From the NCBI RefSeq assembly GCF_000755245.1, contig NZ_BBMP01000022.1, forward strand, positions 806,001 through 870,000: 64,000 bases of DNA, given 5' to 3'. The number at the start of each line of letters is the position of its first letter. The first letter of the stretch is position 1. Under the pieces are notes generated by a model. The model did no database searches. It saw only the letters and a list, made by a program, of their open reading frames with translations, and was not told the origin of the DNA. The stretch is from Halococcus sediminicola (lineage in GTDB: Archaea > Halobacteriota > Halobacteria > Halobacteriales > Halococcaceae). This document shows positions 17,014-26,745 of the stretch, one piece after another. The translations under genes were made by a program, and so were the position numbers.

Positions 17014-19773
17014 GTGACCGAACTGCGGGGACCGCTCGTCGAGGTGGGCGAGACGACGTCGGTGAGTACCCAGTACGGCGAGCGTGACCTCGCGGAACTC
17101 ACGCTCAGGCCGGACGACGGACGGGCCGCCCCCGTGACGCTCACGCTGTGGGGCAAGTGGACCGAAACAGTAGACTACGCCAAAGCGGGCATGGAACTGC
17201 TCGCCGTCGGCGTCGAAAAAGAGGAGTATCGGGGCGAGATCCAGTATTCGACGACCGGCGATTCCAGGATCGTCGTCGAACCCGACTACCTCGTGAACGT
17301 CACCGACGTGCGCTCGTGGGTCCAGTGCCCCCGGATGCACTACCTCAACACGCTCTCGGGCGTCCCCCTGAACTATCCCGTGGTCAAGGGAACGATCGTC
17401 CACGAGGTGTTTTCGGACCTGCTCCGCGGCGGCGATGTCGAGGTGGCGATCGACGAGCGCGTCGCCGAGGCGGGTCTCGACCTCGGACTCCTCGAACGCG
17501 ACGCCGACGAGGTTAGGGAAGACGTCGCCGACCACGCCCGCGCCATCGACGGCTGGCTCCGGCAGGGAACCCTCGACGGTGGGGACGAGTGGCGCTCGGA
17601 GCGAACGCTGATTTCCGAACGCTACGGACTGAAAGGCCGAGCCGACGCCGTGCGCCGCGGCTCTCCGGTGGAACTCAAAACGGGCAAGAACACGAATAGC
17701 GAACCACGGTTTCAGGACAAGGTGCAAGTCGCCTGTTATGCACTCCTGCTCGACGAGATGGGCGAGCCACCCGACACCGGGACGCTGATCTACACGAAAA
17801 ACGCCGCCCTCGACAGAAACGAAACGGATGGTGACCTCTCGCCGGCGAAGGACTTCTCGCTCTCGGACGGACTGATCGGGTACGTCCTCAGACAGCGCAA
17901 CGAACTCGCCGCGATGGGCGTCGAGAGAACCGTGCCGACGGGCTACGAGGCCAACGCGACCTGCAACTACTGTTTCGAACAGGACACCTGCATGGTGGTT
18001 TCGGGCCGGCTCGATCAGGAATCGAAAGCCGGGCAGATCGGCGACCCGCTCCCCGCCGAGGAGCGCGACTATTTCGAGCGATTTTACCGCGCTATCGAGG
18101 ACGAGCGCCGGGCGGTCCACCGCGAGTACGCGAAACTCTGGACCCAGAGCGCCGACGAACGCGCCGCCGCCGACCGGGCACTCGTCGACCTCGAGCCAGT
18201 GGGAGAGAACGAGGCCGATGGGAAGTGGGAACTCCGCGCGCGCTGTGACGATCCCGTCTCGAAGATCCGCGAGGGCGACGTGGTGCTCGCGAGCGACGGT
18301 CATCCCGTGCGGGGGACCGCCGAGATGGCTCGCGTGATCGAAATGGGTGAGGAAATCGTCGTCACGACCGATGAACCGGTTGAACTCCGCCGGCTCGACG
18401 TCTATCCCTCCGAGATGGGCGTCGACGGGATGCTCACGGCGCTGCACGACGCGGTGCTCGCCGGTGACCCCACCCAGAAGGACGTACTCTTCGGCCGCCG
18501 TGAGCCGGAGTTTCGCGACGTCGACGAGGTGTTCATCAACAACAACTCCGCCCAGGATCGGGCCGTGCGCATGGCGGTCGGGGCCGACGACTGCGCGCTG
18601 ATCCACGGGCCGCCCGGCACCGGCAAGACCTACACGATTGCCCGGGCGATCCGGGCGCTGGTCGATCGCGGCGAGCGCGTGCTCCTCTCGGCGTTCACCA
18701 ATCGTGCGGTCGACAACGCGCTCGAAGCGCTCGAAGCACAGGGATTCACGGATTTCGTCCGCGTCGGCACCGAGCACGGCGTGCGCGAGGACATGCGGGA
18801 CTATCGACTCGAAACACGCGGCGACCCCGACGAACGGGCGCGCGAACTCCGCGAGGCTCCAGTCGTGGCGGCGACGACGGCGAGTTGTGGCTCGCGCGTG
18901 CTGCGCGCGGCCGACTTCGACGTGGCGCTCGTCGACGAGGCTGGCCAACTCACCGAACCGGCGACGCTCGCCGCGCTCGCGCGCGCAGAGCGGTTCGTCC
19001 TGGTCGGCGACCACCAGCAGCTCCCGCCGGTGGTGCAGTCGGCCGACACCGCGAAAGCGAGCGAGGCGAGTTCCGAGAGCACAGCCACGGCGCGCTCGGA
19101 CGGCGGGCAGGCCGAGGCTCGGGAATCGACCGAGCCATCGCCCGGACGGGACGTGGCGGACCTCTCGCGGTCGCTGTTCGAACGGCTGGTCGACGAGCGG
19201 CCGGACGCGTCGGTGTTGCTCGACACCCAGTACCGGATGGCCCAGCGGATCCAGGCCTACTCCTCGCAGGAGTTCTACGGCGGCGCGCTCCGGCCGGCCA
19301 GCCCGGACATCGCCGCCCAGCACGTCACCGACCTTCCGGCCGTGGGTGCCGACGCGCTCCCCGAACCCCTCAGGCAACGGGTCGCGTTCGTCGATCCCGA
19401 TGGCCAAGCGCAAGGCAATACGAACCTGGCTGAAGTCGAGGCTGTCGCGGACCTCGTCGAAAACTCCGTCGCGGCGGGCGTTCCACGCGAGGACATTGGG
19501 GTCATCGCCCCGTTCAGGGCGCAGGCAGCGGCCATCCGCCGGGCGGTGCCCAACGTCGCCGTCGACACCGTCGACCGCTTCCAGGGGTCGGCCAAGGAGG
19601 TCATCATCGTCTCGTTCGTCGCCACCGGGAATTTGGATTCGCCAATCTTCGAGGACCACCGGCGAGTGAACGTCGCGCTCACGCGCGCGAAGAAGGCGCT
19701 CGTGCTCGTCGGCGACGAGCGCGCACTCGCCTCGGACGAGCGCTACGCCCGGATGGTCGAGTGGGCGAAATAG
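17014..19773 (+). CDS. Dna2-like protein: Cas4/RecB-type nuclease fused to SF1 helicase
   Basis: A 919-residue nuclease-helicase. The N-terminal PD-(D/E)XK nuclease has GRADAV and VELKTGK, with four cysteines fit for an iron-sulfur cluster (QCPRMHY near 105, then CNYCFEQDTC near 317-326) as in Dna2, AddB and Cas4. The C-terminal superfamily 1 helicase has Walker A GPPGTGKTYT near 535, DEAGQ near 640, GDHQQLPPV, LDTQYRM and VDTVDRFQGSAKEV. A Ser/Ala/Glu-rich insert of about 40 residues interrupts the helicase after GDHQQLPPVVQS. GTG 17014 is chosen because a gttttt box sits about 27 nt upstream. It probably acts in replication or repair. Confidence 0.9.
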   Translation: MTELRGPLVEVGETTSVSTQYGERDLAELTLRPDDGRAAPVTLTLWGKWTETVDYAKAGMELLAVGVEKEEYRGEIQYSTTGDSRIVVEPDYLVNVTDVRSWVQCPRMHYLNTLSGVPLNYPVVKGTIVHEVFSDLLRGGDVEVAIDERVAEAGLDLGLLERDADEVREDVADHARAIDGWLRQGTLDGGDEWRSERTLISERYGLKGRADAVRRGSPVELKTGKNTNSEPRFQDKVQVACYALLLDEMGEPPDTGTLIYTKNAALDRNETDGDLSPAKDFSLSDGLIGYVLRQRNELAAMGVERTVPTGYEANATCNYCFEQDTCMVVSGRLDQESKAGQIGDPLPAEERDYFERFYRAIEDERRAVHREYAKLWTQSADERAAADRALVDLEPVGENEADGKWELRARCDDPVSKIREGDVVLASDGHPVRGTAEMARVIEMGEEIVVTTDEPVELRRLDVYPSEMGVDGMLTALHDAVLAGDPTQKDVLFGRREPEFRDVDEVFINNNSAQDRAVRMAVGADDCALIHGPPGTGKTYTIARAIRALVDRGERVLLSAFTNRAVDNALEALEAQGFTDFVRVGTEHGVREDMRDYRLETRGDPDERARELREAPVVAATTASCGSRVLRAADFDVALVDEAGQLTEPATLAALARAERFVLVGDHQQLPPVVQSADTAKASEASSESTATARSDGGQAEARESTEPSPGRDVADLSRSLFERLVDERPDASVLLDTQYRMAQRIQAYSSQEFYGGALRPASPDIAAQHVTDLPAVGADALPEPLRQRVAFVDPDGQAQGNTNLAEVEAVADLVENSVAAGVPREDIGVIAPFRAQAAAIRRAVPNVAVDTVDRFQGSAKEVIIVSFVATGNLDSPIFEDHRRVNVALTRAKKALVLVGDERALASDERYARMVEWAK

Positions 19774-19775
19774 GA

Positions 19776-21302
19776 CTATTGCGTCCGCTCGACGGCCGTT
19801 CCCCCGGAGCCGACCGCGACGACTGCCTCACTACCGATGGCGATTCCCCGTAGATCGGCGTCCGTGGGTGCGTCGACCGCTTTCCATCCTCCATCCGTGC
19901 GCTCGTACACCGCCCCGCCGCCACCGGCCGCGAACCCCGCTCCGTCGACGAGTGCGAGCGCCGCGAGCGCGCCGTCGCTCGGTTGGAGTCGCGTCCACAC
20001 CGCGCCGTCGTAACGAAACAGCGAGCCGTCGTCGGCCGTGACCACTACCATCGAGTCGCTCGCAGCAACGTCGGTGAAGGCGGCGTTGGCGTCCTCGATA
20101 CCGATTTCCTCGTAGCTCTCGCCGCCGTTCGTGGTTTCGTAGACCGACTGGTTGGTGTCACAGAGGTGGCCGCGGTCGCCGTCGACGAACGCGATCGAGG
20201 AAATGCTCGACCCGCTGCCGGGCTTCTCGATCTCGTCCCACGAGACCGTGCCGTCCTCGTAGGTCCCTCGGAGGAGTTCCCCGGAGCCGTTGACGAGATG
20301 CACCCGTTCGTCGCCGCTGTCGCCCGTCACGGCGACGTCCTCCCACGTGCTGGTCTGGTCTCTCGGTGCGGAGTGGTCGGTGAGTTTACCGTCCGTATAG
20401 CGCCCGAGCACGCCGCTGTCGCCGGCGAACCAGATGGCTTCACCGTCGTCGGTCGCGTCCACGCCACGCAGCGTGTTCGCATTCGCCGTCGGCCCGTCTT
20501 CGAGCGCTATCTTCCACATTCCACTGCCGCGGGCGAGCACGACGCCGTTCTCGCCGACCGCGTACGCACCGTTTCCGGTGGAAACCACATCGAGAAGCGG
20601 TTCTTCGGTCGGCGTGTCGGCCTCATCCCAGCTTGGCTCGCCGGTGGGGTCGGTATCGGTTTCGTCGCCACCGCTGGCATCGGTGTCGCGTCGCGTGTCA
20701 GATTCGATCTCGTCGATGGTGGCTGCCGTACCCATACCACCGGATTCCACGTCCGTGGTATCGGATCCCGTTGCAGCGGCGTCGGTCGCGGAAGCGCCGT
20801 TGTCGGTCGAATCGGCGTCACTGGGACGGCCGGTCTCGCGTTTGCTTTCCTCGCCCCGCTCCGATGGGACTTCGTCGATCCCCACGGCGGTGTCGTCGGG
20901 TTCGGCGGTTCGGCTTCCGCGGTTCTCGACGGTGGACTCGGGTTCCGTCTCGTCCTCGTCGATCCCGGTACGGCTGGAACCCCCTCCGAAATCACGGTTG
21001 GCGGTCGAATCGTCGCGGCCGACGGCTCCGCTGCCACCCGATTCGTATCCAGTAGTGTCGGCGGTGTCGTCCCCGACGACCGAGGGGACGTTCTCGCCCT
21101 CTCCGGTGAGATACAGGAATATCGGCGGGAGGATGTAGACCGCGATCGCCAGCAGGATGAACCACCGATTGCCGGTGAAACTGGCCCACAGTCCGAAGGC
21201 GGTGAGCGCCGCCGCACTCGCCGCGTGAACGCCCGAGCGCGCGTACTGGCGGTAGTATGCGAAAAAGCCGCGAGACCCACCGTTCGTGGACGATTCTGCC
21301 AT
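19776..21302 (-). CDS. Membrane-anchored beta-propeller-like protein, unknown function
   Basis: A 508-residue protein in three parts. Two membrane helices near residues 22-65 (YYRQYARSGVHAASAAALTA, then FILLAIAVYILPPIFLYL) come first. A disordered Asp/Ser/Thr/Glu-rich linker of about 170 residues follows. The C-terminal domain has about six repeats such as LRGVDATDDGEAIWFAGDSG and SISSIAFVDGDRGHLCDTN, resembling Ycf48/sialidase-like propeller blades. A propeller held outside or inside the membrane on a flexible stalk suggests a scaffold, but no catalytic residues can be named. It is convergent with the Dna2-like gene, 2 nt apart. Confidence 0.75.
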   Translation of the reverse strand: MAESSTNGGSRGFFAYYRQYARSGVHAASAAALTAFGLWASFTGNRWFILLAIAVYILPPIFLYLTGEGENVPSVVGDDTADTTGYESGGSGAVGRDDSTANRDFGGGSSRTGIDEDETEPESTVENRGSRTAEPDDTAVGIDEVPSERGEESKRETGRPSDADSTDNGASATDAAATGSDTTDVESGGMGTAATIDEIESDTRRDTDASGGDETDTDPTGEPSWDEADTPTEEPLLDVVSTGNGAYAVGENGVVLARGSGMWKIALEDGPTANANTLRGVDATDDGEAIWFAGDSGVLGRYTDGKLTDHSAPRDQTSTWEDVAVTGDSGDERVHLVNGSGELLRGTYEDGTVSWDEIEKPGSGSSISSIAFVDGDRGHLCDTNQSVYETTNGGESYEEIGIEDANAAFTDVAASDSMVVVTADDGSLFRYDGAVWTRLQPSDGALAALALVDGAGFAAGGGGAVYERTDGGWKAVDAPTDADLRGIAIGSEAVVAVGSGGTAVERTQ

Positions 21303-21398
21303 CGCCACACGGTGGGCCGGTGACACCCATTAGCCTTCGGCTTGAGAGTGAAACGCCCGGCGAGCAACGCTTTTGGGCCGCGCCGCCGCCCATCAACC

Positions 21399-22205
21399 AT
21401 GCGCGTGACTTTCCTCGGAACCGGTGCGGCGATGCCGAGCGGCCGGCGTGCCCAGAGCGGGCTCCTGCTCGAAAGCGCGGCAGACACTGCCGCGGAATCA
21501 GCGAGCGGGCAGTCCGCCCGCGAGCAAGCCGATGGCGACAGTCTCCTCGTCGACTGCGGCAGCGGCGTGCTCAACGCACTCGCGCGCACCGACGTGGGCT
21601 ACGAGGGCGTTTCGACAGTCCTCCTGAGCCATCACCATCTCGACCACGTGGCCGACCTCCTTCCCTTGATGAAGGCCCGGTGGCTTGCCGGCGCGGAGCA
21701 TCTGGAGATCGTCGGCCCGCAGGGAACCAAGGCCCTGCTTGACGGCCTGCTCGACGTCCACGAGTACATGGACGGCCGCATCGACCTGCGGGTGCGCGAG
21801 ATCGGCGAAGAGTCGTTTGCGGTCGCCGGGTTCGATGTCGAAGGAAAGGAAACCCGCCACTCGATGGACTGTCTTGCCTATCGGTTCGCACACGACGACG
21901 GACCGGCGTTCACCTTCAGCGCCGACAGCGAGGCCTTCGAAGGGCTGGCGACCTTCGCCGACGGTTCAGCCGTACTGGCCCACGACTGTTCGTTTCCCGA
22001 CGAGGTCGACGTCTCGAACCACCCGACACCGAGCCAACTGGGCGAAACGCTCGCCGAATCCGGTGTCGAAATCGGGCGGGTCTATCTCACTCATCTCTAC
22101 CCTCACACCGAGGGCCGCCACGAGGAGATGCTCGAATCCATTGGCGAGCACTACGCGGGGGACGTCCGGTTTGCGCGCGACGGACTGACGGTCGAAATCG
22201 AGTAG
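21399..22205 (+). CDS. MBL-fold metallo-hydrolase (RNase Z-like)
   Basis: A 268-residue metallo-beta-lactamase-fold hydrolase. The metal motif is SHHHLDH (HxHxDH), with later ligands in LAHDCSFPDEVD and YLTHLYPHTE. The start MRVTFLGTGAAMPSGRRAQ is typical of the RNase Z / cyclic-nucleotide phosphodiesterase branch. The RNase Z exosite arm is not evident, so a general phosphodiesterase is the safer call. A cttttgg box about 27 nt upstream of the ATG fits leaderless expression. Confidence 0.82.
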   Translation: MRVTFLGTGAAMPSGRRAQSGLLLESAADTAAESASGQSAREQADGDSLLVDCGSGVLNALARTDVGYEGVSTVLLSHHHLDHVADLLPLMKARWLAGAEHLEIVGPQGTKALLDGLLDVHEYMDGRIDLRVREIGEESFAVAGFDVEGKETRHSMDCLAYRFAHDDGPAFTFSADSEAFEGLATFADGSAVLAHDCSFPDEVDVSNHPTPSQLGETLAESGVEIGRVYLTHLYPHTEGRHEEMLESIGEHYAGDVRFARDGLTVEIE

Positions 22206-22212
22206 CTCGCGG

Positions 22213-23283
22213 CTACTCCAGTCGATATCGAAGGAGCGCCGCGACCCCACCGAGCGAGTTCAACTGGTCGCCCGGTGCGAACTCGCTCGAAAAAACAGTA
22301 ACAGAGCCGCCCTGCTGTTCGACGCGCTCGATGATTTCGTTTACGTCGACGCCCCACTCGCCGTCGCCGGCGCGTTCGGCGCGCAGGCGCTCGTCGAGTA
22401 TCAGCAACTCCTCTACGGCCCCGAACTCGGTGGCCTCGGCGACTTCTTCGATGCCATAGGTAGCCTCCGCGCCCTGTGCGATGCGGGCCGTGAGGTCGTC
22501 GATTTTCTCTGCTTCCTCGGCGATACGGGTCTCGGCCTGGACCTCCTCGACCGCACCGCGTTTGAGGACCTCGTGAACGCCGCGGTCACCGATGGCGCTC
22601 GTGTCGACGGTGGCTCCGAGTTTTTCGAGCACGTCGGGTGCGTTCCGCTCGATGTACTTCCTGGCGTCCTCTTTCGTGAACCCCGGCCCGGCCAAGAGGA
22701 TGGCATCGACGTCGAGATGCGAGAGCGCGCTCGCGAGCTCGGCGAAGAGTTCGGAACGCTCGCGGGCGTACTCGCCCTTGCCGGTGGGACCAGTGAATGA
22801 AGCGTACTCCTCGGCTCCGTACTGGGCAACGGTGTGGATGGATGCCGCACCTTCTTCGACGGTGGCGATGGCCACGTCGGCGTTCTCGGTCGCCTCGACG
22901 GCTTCTTCTATTCGTTCGCGCTGGTCGGGTTGCCAGATCTTCTCGATGTCGACCTCCTCTCGCTCCTCGACGTTGAGGGTGTGGTGGTGGCCGACTTGGT
23001 CCTCGCGCGAGGCCGATTCGATGGTGCCCGACACGCGGAGGCGGTTGGCGAACTTGTGGAACTCGCTGTCTTCGACCGAGAGCGTCACCGACATCGGCTC
23101 GCGCTCGCCGCCCGTATCGCGCATGCGGTCGTCGTCGCGCTGGATGCGCCGGCTGGTCTCGCCCGAGACGAGGTCGCCCGGTTCGAGCACGTAGGAGAGA
23201 TGCCAGAGATCGTCGAGACTCTCGGGGACGAGCGTCCAGCGCTCGCGCTCGCCGTCGAGGCGCGTGCGGCCGTTGATGTGCAT
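22213..23283 (-). CDS. pelA: mRNA surveillance protein Pelota
   Basis: A 356-residue archaeal Pelota (Dom34), the release-factor-like protein that with aABCE1 splits stalled ribosomes. The N-terminal Sm-like domain ([20 protein letters not shown]) is followed by the eRF1-like central domain, which lacks a GGQ motif as expected for rescue and not for hydrolysis. The C-terminal domain ends [16 protein letters not shown]. Its own TATA-like cacttactc about 27 nt upstream gives a leaderless start. It lies directly downstream of rqcH on the same strand. Confidence 0.95.
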   Translation of the reverse strand: MHINGRTRLDGERERWTLVPESLDDLWHLSYVLEPGDLVSGETSRRIQRDDDRMRDTGGEREPMSVTLSVEDSEFHKFANRLRVSGTIESASREDQVGHHHTLNVEEREEVDIEKIWQPDQRERIEEAVEATENADVAIATVEEGAASIHTVAQYGAEEYASFTGPTGKGEYARERSELFAELASALSHLDVDAILLAGPGFTKEDARKYIERNAPDVLEKLGATVDTSAIGDRGVHEVLKRGAVEEVQAETRIAEEAEKIDDLTARIAQGAEATYGIEEVAEATEFGAVEELLILDERLRAERAGDGEWGVDVNEIIERVEQQGGSVTVFSSEFAPGDQLNSLGGVAALLRYRLE

Positions 23284-23327
23284 ACTCGGACTGCGTGGTC
23301 CGGGAGTAAGTGCGCTGTCGTTGTGGC

Positions 23328-25415
23328 CTACTCGATCACTCGGCTCCCGCCGGGCGGCAGGAACTCCGCGATGAGGTCCGGACTCGCCACCTTCCGGACG
23401 AACGAAGTGTCCCGAAAGTGCTCGCGGAACTCGCGGTAGAGCCGCTTGGCCGCATCGTTTTGGGCGTACTGACCGGGTTCTACAGTTATCGCCGTCTCGG
23501 TGCGGTCGGTGATGGCCGCGGGCGGCCCGCCGATGACTCGCGTCTCCGGTTCGCAGGTGATTCCCACGGCGACGCCGACAGGCGTATCCCGGAAGTAGGT
23601 GCGGTCGCCGCGGATGGCGAACCCGCCCTTTTCGAGGTACTCGCCGCTCTCGGGCGTCTTCGAGACCTGGTCGGGGTCGGCCATGTAGGCGTCGCCGGCG
23701 AAGCGCCCGCTCTTCCAGACGGTCGAGTACGAGACGGCGAACTGAGCGGCTTCCTCCAGACTACGGTCGGGAATATCCACCTCGCGGGTCGGCTCGCTCG
23801 GTCCCGTGGCTTTGAGCACCGTGACCGGCCCGCCCTGCACCTGCGTGTGGAAGAAGCGGTCGCCACGGTCGAGATACTTCTTCACGAGGTCCTCGTTCTG
23901 GTCGGCGTTGCGCCCGCCGAGCACGAGAAAGCCGTCGGTCGTGTGGAACCATCTGAACCGCTCGTACCACTGCTCGTTTTTGCGAACGGGAATCGACCGC
24001 CGCGAGAGCCAGTCGATGTCCTCGCTCTCCTCGTCGGAATCGTCCTCGACATCGCCGGCCTCCCACTGTTCGCGCCGGCGTTCGATTTCTTCCAACTCGG
24101 CACGGGTCTCGGCGACGGCCTCCTCCGCGCCTTCCTTCTTTTCGACGACGCGCTTTGCCTCCCGATACAGCCGGTCGGCGTTCTGCTCGACACCCTCCTG
24201 CGGGTCGAGTTCCACGTCGCGGTCGTCGATTTCCATCGTGACGGTGCCCTCGCTCGGCTCGACGCCCGTGACGGCCTCGGCGGCCGGGATGCCGCGCTCG
24301 CTGCCCTCGGCGAACCGTTCGTCGATGGCCTCCCAGCCGATGCCCTCCGCGCGGGCGTTCCGCACCGTCGAAAGGACCTCGTCGACGAGTTCGTAGTTCG
24401 CGTACAGCGACTCGGCCTTCGCGCGCTCGCGGTCGGACTGTGCGTCGAAGTCCTCGATGGCACCCTCCTGCTGGTCGATGATGCGCTTTTGGCGTTCGAT
24501 ATCGTCCTCGAAATCCGGCCGGTCGCGCCCGCCGCTCTCCTCGTCCTCGGTGGTGTCGAGTTCGACGAAGTACGCATCGAGCGCCGCGGTGAACGAGTCG
24601 AATTCTTCACTGTCCAGTCCGGCGCGCTCTTCGAGCGCAAATGGGGTGACGTCGACCGGTTCGCCGTCGTCGCGGTAGATACGCGGGTCGAAATCGCCGC
24701 TCGATAGCTGTTCGGCGAGTCGCTCGAGCGCATCGTAGAGTGCCTCGAACTCCTGCTCGCCGGCCTCTTCGATGGCCAACTCCTTTTCGACGCCCGCGCG
24801 GGTACAGAGTTCTTCGCCATACAAACCGCCGAAGTTGAGTTGGGTGGCGAGCGTGCGCACGAGGTCGGTGTTCGACTCCTCCATCCGCGCGACGAACCCC
24901 TCGTACTCGACCGCGAGCGGGTCGAACCGGGAGGAGGGGAACTCGTACTGTGCGCCCGGGGCCACGGTCCGAGACTGAAGTCGGACGGTGTTCAGACAGT
25001 CGACCACCTCACCGGTCGCGTCGAGCACGGCAATGTTACCCTCGCCGAACAGTTCGGCGACGACCTGTGTGTTCCGATCCTCGCGCTCGAACTCGAAGGT
25101 GAGGATCCTGTCGAAACCGAACTGCGAGACACCGGCGAAATCCGCACCCGAGAGACGATTCCTGAGCATCTTCGCAAAGCCCGGCGGACGACCCGGCGCG
25201 TCGGGGACGTGCTCGGGCGAGACGACGTGTGCGCGCTTGGTCTCGCCGACCTCGATCATGAGTTCGACCCGTCCGCGCTCGAAATCCCTGAGTTTCAATC
25301 GAAGGAGATCGTCGCCGTAGAGGTAGGCCTTGTCGAGTTTCGCCCCCGCGTAGCTCCCGAGTTCGGTGACGAGCGCCGCGAGGTCCACACTCGTCAACTC
25401 GCGTTTCGGATTCAT
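23328..25415 (-). CDS. rqcH: Ribosome quality-control factor RqcH/NEMF (NFACT family)
   Basis: A 695-residue NFACT protein. It binds the 50S subunit with obstructed nascent chains and, in bacteria, directs alanine tailing. The order is NFACT-N with the Asp-Arg pair in [11 protein letters not shown], helix-hairpin-helix region, a long charged coiled coil (about residues 290-470, much [15 protein letters not shown]), then NFACT-R with [19 protein letters not shown] and [11 protein letters not shown]. It is complete in length. ATG 25415 has a TATA-like ctttttcgc about 27 nt upstream. Pairing with pelota is consistent with a ribosome rescue role. Confidence 0.93.
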   Translation of the reverse strand: MNPKRELTSVDLAALVTELGSYAGAKLDKAYLYGDDLLRLKLRDFERGRVELMIEVGETKRAHVVSPEHVPDAPGRPPGFAKMLRNRLSGADFAGVSQFGFDRILTFEFEREDRNTQVVAELFGEGNIAVLDATGEVVDCLNTVRLQSRTVAPGAQYEFPSSRFDPLAVEYEGFVARMEESNTDLVRTLATQLNFGGLYGEELCTRAGVEKELAIEEAGEQEFEALYDALERLAEQLSSGDFDPRIYRDDGEPVDVTPFALEERAGLDSEEFDSFTAALDAYFVELDTTEDEESGGRDRPDFEDDIERQKRIIDQQEGAIEDFDAQSDRERAKAESLYANYELVDEVLSTVRNARAEGIGWEAIDERFAEGSERGIPAAEAVTGVEPSEGTVTMEIDDRDVELDPQEGVEQNADRLYREAKRVVEKKEGAEEAVAETRAELEEIERRREQWEAGDVEDDSDEESEDIDWLSRRSIPVRKNEQWYERFRWFHTTDGFLVLGGRNADQNEDLVKKYLDRGDRFFHTQVQGGPVTVLKATGPSEPTREVDIPDRSLEEAAQFAVSYSTVWKSGRFAGDAYMADPDQVSKTPESGEYLEKGGFAIRGDRTYFRDTPVGVAVGITCEPETRVIGGPPAAITDRTETAITVEPGQYAQNDAAKRLYREFREHFRDTSFVRKVASPDLIAEFLPPGGSRVIE

Positions 25416-25451
25416 GGCTTCCCTGCGCACGGGCGCGAAAAAGGGGTGTCG

Positions 25452-26501
25452 TTACGCCCGTTCGGCGACCCGCTCGCCGGCGTCGAGACCGCTCCGGAGC
25501 GCGAGATGGATGCGCCCCTCGCCCGCGACCCAATCGCCGGCGAAGAAGAGGTTCTCTTCCCCGGCGCGGTCGAGGCGTTCAGTATCGACGCCGCCGTCGG
25601 GCTGGGCGAGCCGCCAGCCCTTGCTATCGACCCAGTCCGGGTCGGCGAGGCGCTCGTCGTCGAGCAGGTCCGCGACCATCTCGGCGGCTGCACCCGCGAT
25701 TTCCTCTGTGGATTCGCCGTAGCGTTCGGCCGACCAGTCGGGAGCCATCTGCGCTATCAGGAGTGACTCGTCGTCCGGCACGTGGCCCGGTTTGCATCCC
25801 TCCCGGGAGAGCCAGCCGACGTCGTGCTCCCCATCAGTATTCACGAGCGCGTAGTACGGCCGGTCGAGTGCAAAGGGATAGTGCAGAACCGCGGAGACGG
25901 TCGTCCGGAACGGCACCGACTCGATGCTCTCGACGAGTTCCTCCCGAAGGTCGCTCTCCCACGCCGCGCTCGCCAGTAAGTTCGCCGTCTGCGGGGCGGG
26001 CGGCGTGAGCACCACCGAATCGAAGGTCCCGAGACCGTCGCCAGCCGCGTTTTCGAGTCGCCAACCGTCCGCCCGTTCGATGTGTCCGATACGCGTGTCC
26101 GTCTCGACGGTCCCGTCGCTCCGCTCGAACAGTCGCTTCGGCAACTGGTCGATGCCCGCGCGGTAGGTCCACTTCCGCTCGTCGGTGTCCCGGCCCTCGC
26201 TGACTGTCCCACTGCCGTCGAACGTCCAGACCGGCGCGTCGATGTCGATCGGTCCCTCCCCGTTGAGGTCGGTGAGGAGATCGCCGACGCCCGCCTCGTC
26301 CTTGCAGTAGTTCGCGCCGTAGTCGTACCGACAGCCGTGATTGCGGCGAGTCGCGGTCCGGCCGCCGACGCGCGATGCCTTCTCGAAAACGGTGACGGTC
26401 GCCGTGCCGTCGAGCGCGCACGCCGCCCCCGCACCGGCCACGCCCGCGCCGACGATGGCGACTCGCTCCTCGCTGCCGTGCGTCGAACGTCGGTCGTCCA
26501 T
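25452..26501 (-). CDS. FAD-dependent amine-oxidase-like oxidoreductase (renalase type)
   Basis: A 349-residue flavoprotein. The dinucleotide motif VAIVGAGVAGAGAACAL is followed by FEKASRVGGRTATRR and YDYGANY. The C-terminal FAGDWVAGEGRIHLALRSGL is the second FAD-binding signature. The layout matches the NAD(P)/FAD-dependent group that includes renalase-like proteins; the substrate is unknown. ATG 26501 has a tgtttacc box about 27 nt upstream, so the longer frame to 26576 is set aside. Confidence 0.83.
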   Translation of the reverse strand: MDDRRSTHGSEERVAIVGAGVAGAGAACALDGTATVTVFEKASRVGGRTATRRNHGCRYDYGANYCKDEAGVGDLLTDLNGEGPIDIDAPVWTFDGSGTVSEGRDTDERKWTYRAGIDQLPKRLFERSDGTVETDTRIGHIERADGWRLENAAGDGLGTFDSVVLTPPAPQTANLLASAAWESDLREELVESIESVPFRTTVSAVLHYPFALDRPYYALVNTDGEHDVGWLSREGCKPGHVPDDESLLIAQMAPDWSAERYGESTEEIAGAAAEMVADLLDDERLADPDWVDSKGWRLAQPDGGVDTERLDRAGEENLFFAGDWVAGEGRIHLALRSGLDAGERVAERA

Positions 26502-26745
26502 CGAGCGGGCTACGCGCTCCGAACGGTAAACACGACCGCCTGCTCGATAGTACAGAACGTCGACGAAAGGGGGCACGCACCCCCGAACCGGCTCCGCACC
26601 CCACGGGCGGGTCCGTCTGTGGCATCACCTGCAGTCGTCCCCGCCACAACGCGCTCACCCCATCCACATAAATCAACTGGCCGAAACGTCTGTGTGTGCG
26701 GCTTACACACCTGTTTTCGGCAACCTGAATGAACTGGGATACCGT
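26502..26745. other. 244-nt intergenic region between elp3 and FAD oxidoreductase genes
   Basis: No supported gene. It holds the leaderless promoter of the FAD enzyme at its left end and an imperfect 42-nt hairpin at 26680-26721. The open frame crossing its right part on the plus strand is the antisense shadow of elp3. Confidence 0.5.
26680..26721. repeat. Imperfect 42-nt inverted repeat downstream of elp3
   Basis: The outer arms GCCGAAA (26680-26686) and TTTCGGC (26715-26721) pair fully. An inner stem GTGTGT/ACACAC (26692-26697 with 26705-26710) closes a 7-nt loop. The unpaired middle makes an internal bulge. It starts 25 nt after the elp3 stop on the minus strand and could be a 3' stabilising hairpin. 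Confidence 0.5.

Noticed and set aside
17014-18000. Cas4-like nuclease domain as a sign of a CRISPR system
   Set aside because: The domain is fused to a superfamily 1 helicase in a Dna2-like protein. No repeat-spacer array and no cas genes are in the window.
16579-19659. 1026-residue open frame antisense to the Dna2-like gene
   Set aside because: It has no recognisable domain and an Arg/His/Val-rich shadow composition, and it covers a gene with intact nuclease and helicase motifs. Long antisense frames are expected at this GC content.
23310-24707. 465-residue plus-strand frame antisense to rqcH
   Set aside because: It mirrors the RqcH coding sequence, and its Leu/Val/Arg-rich composition is typical of a complement frame.
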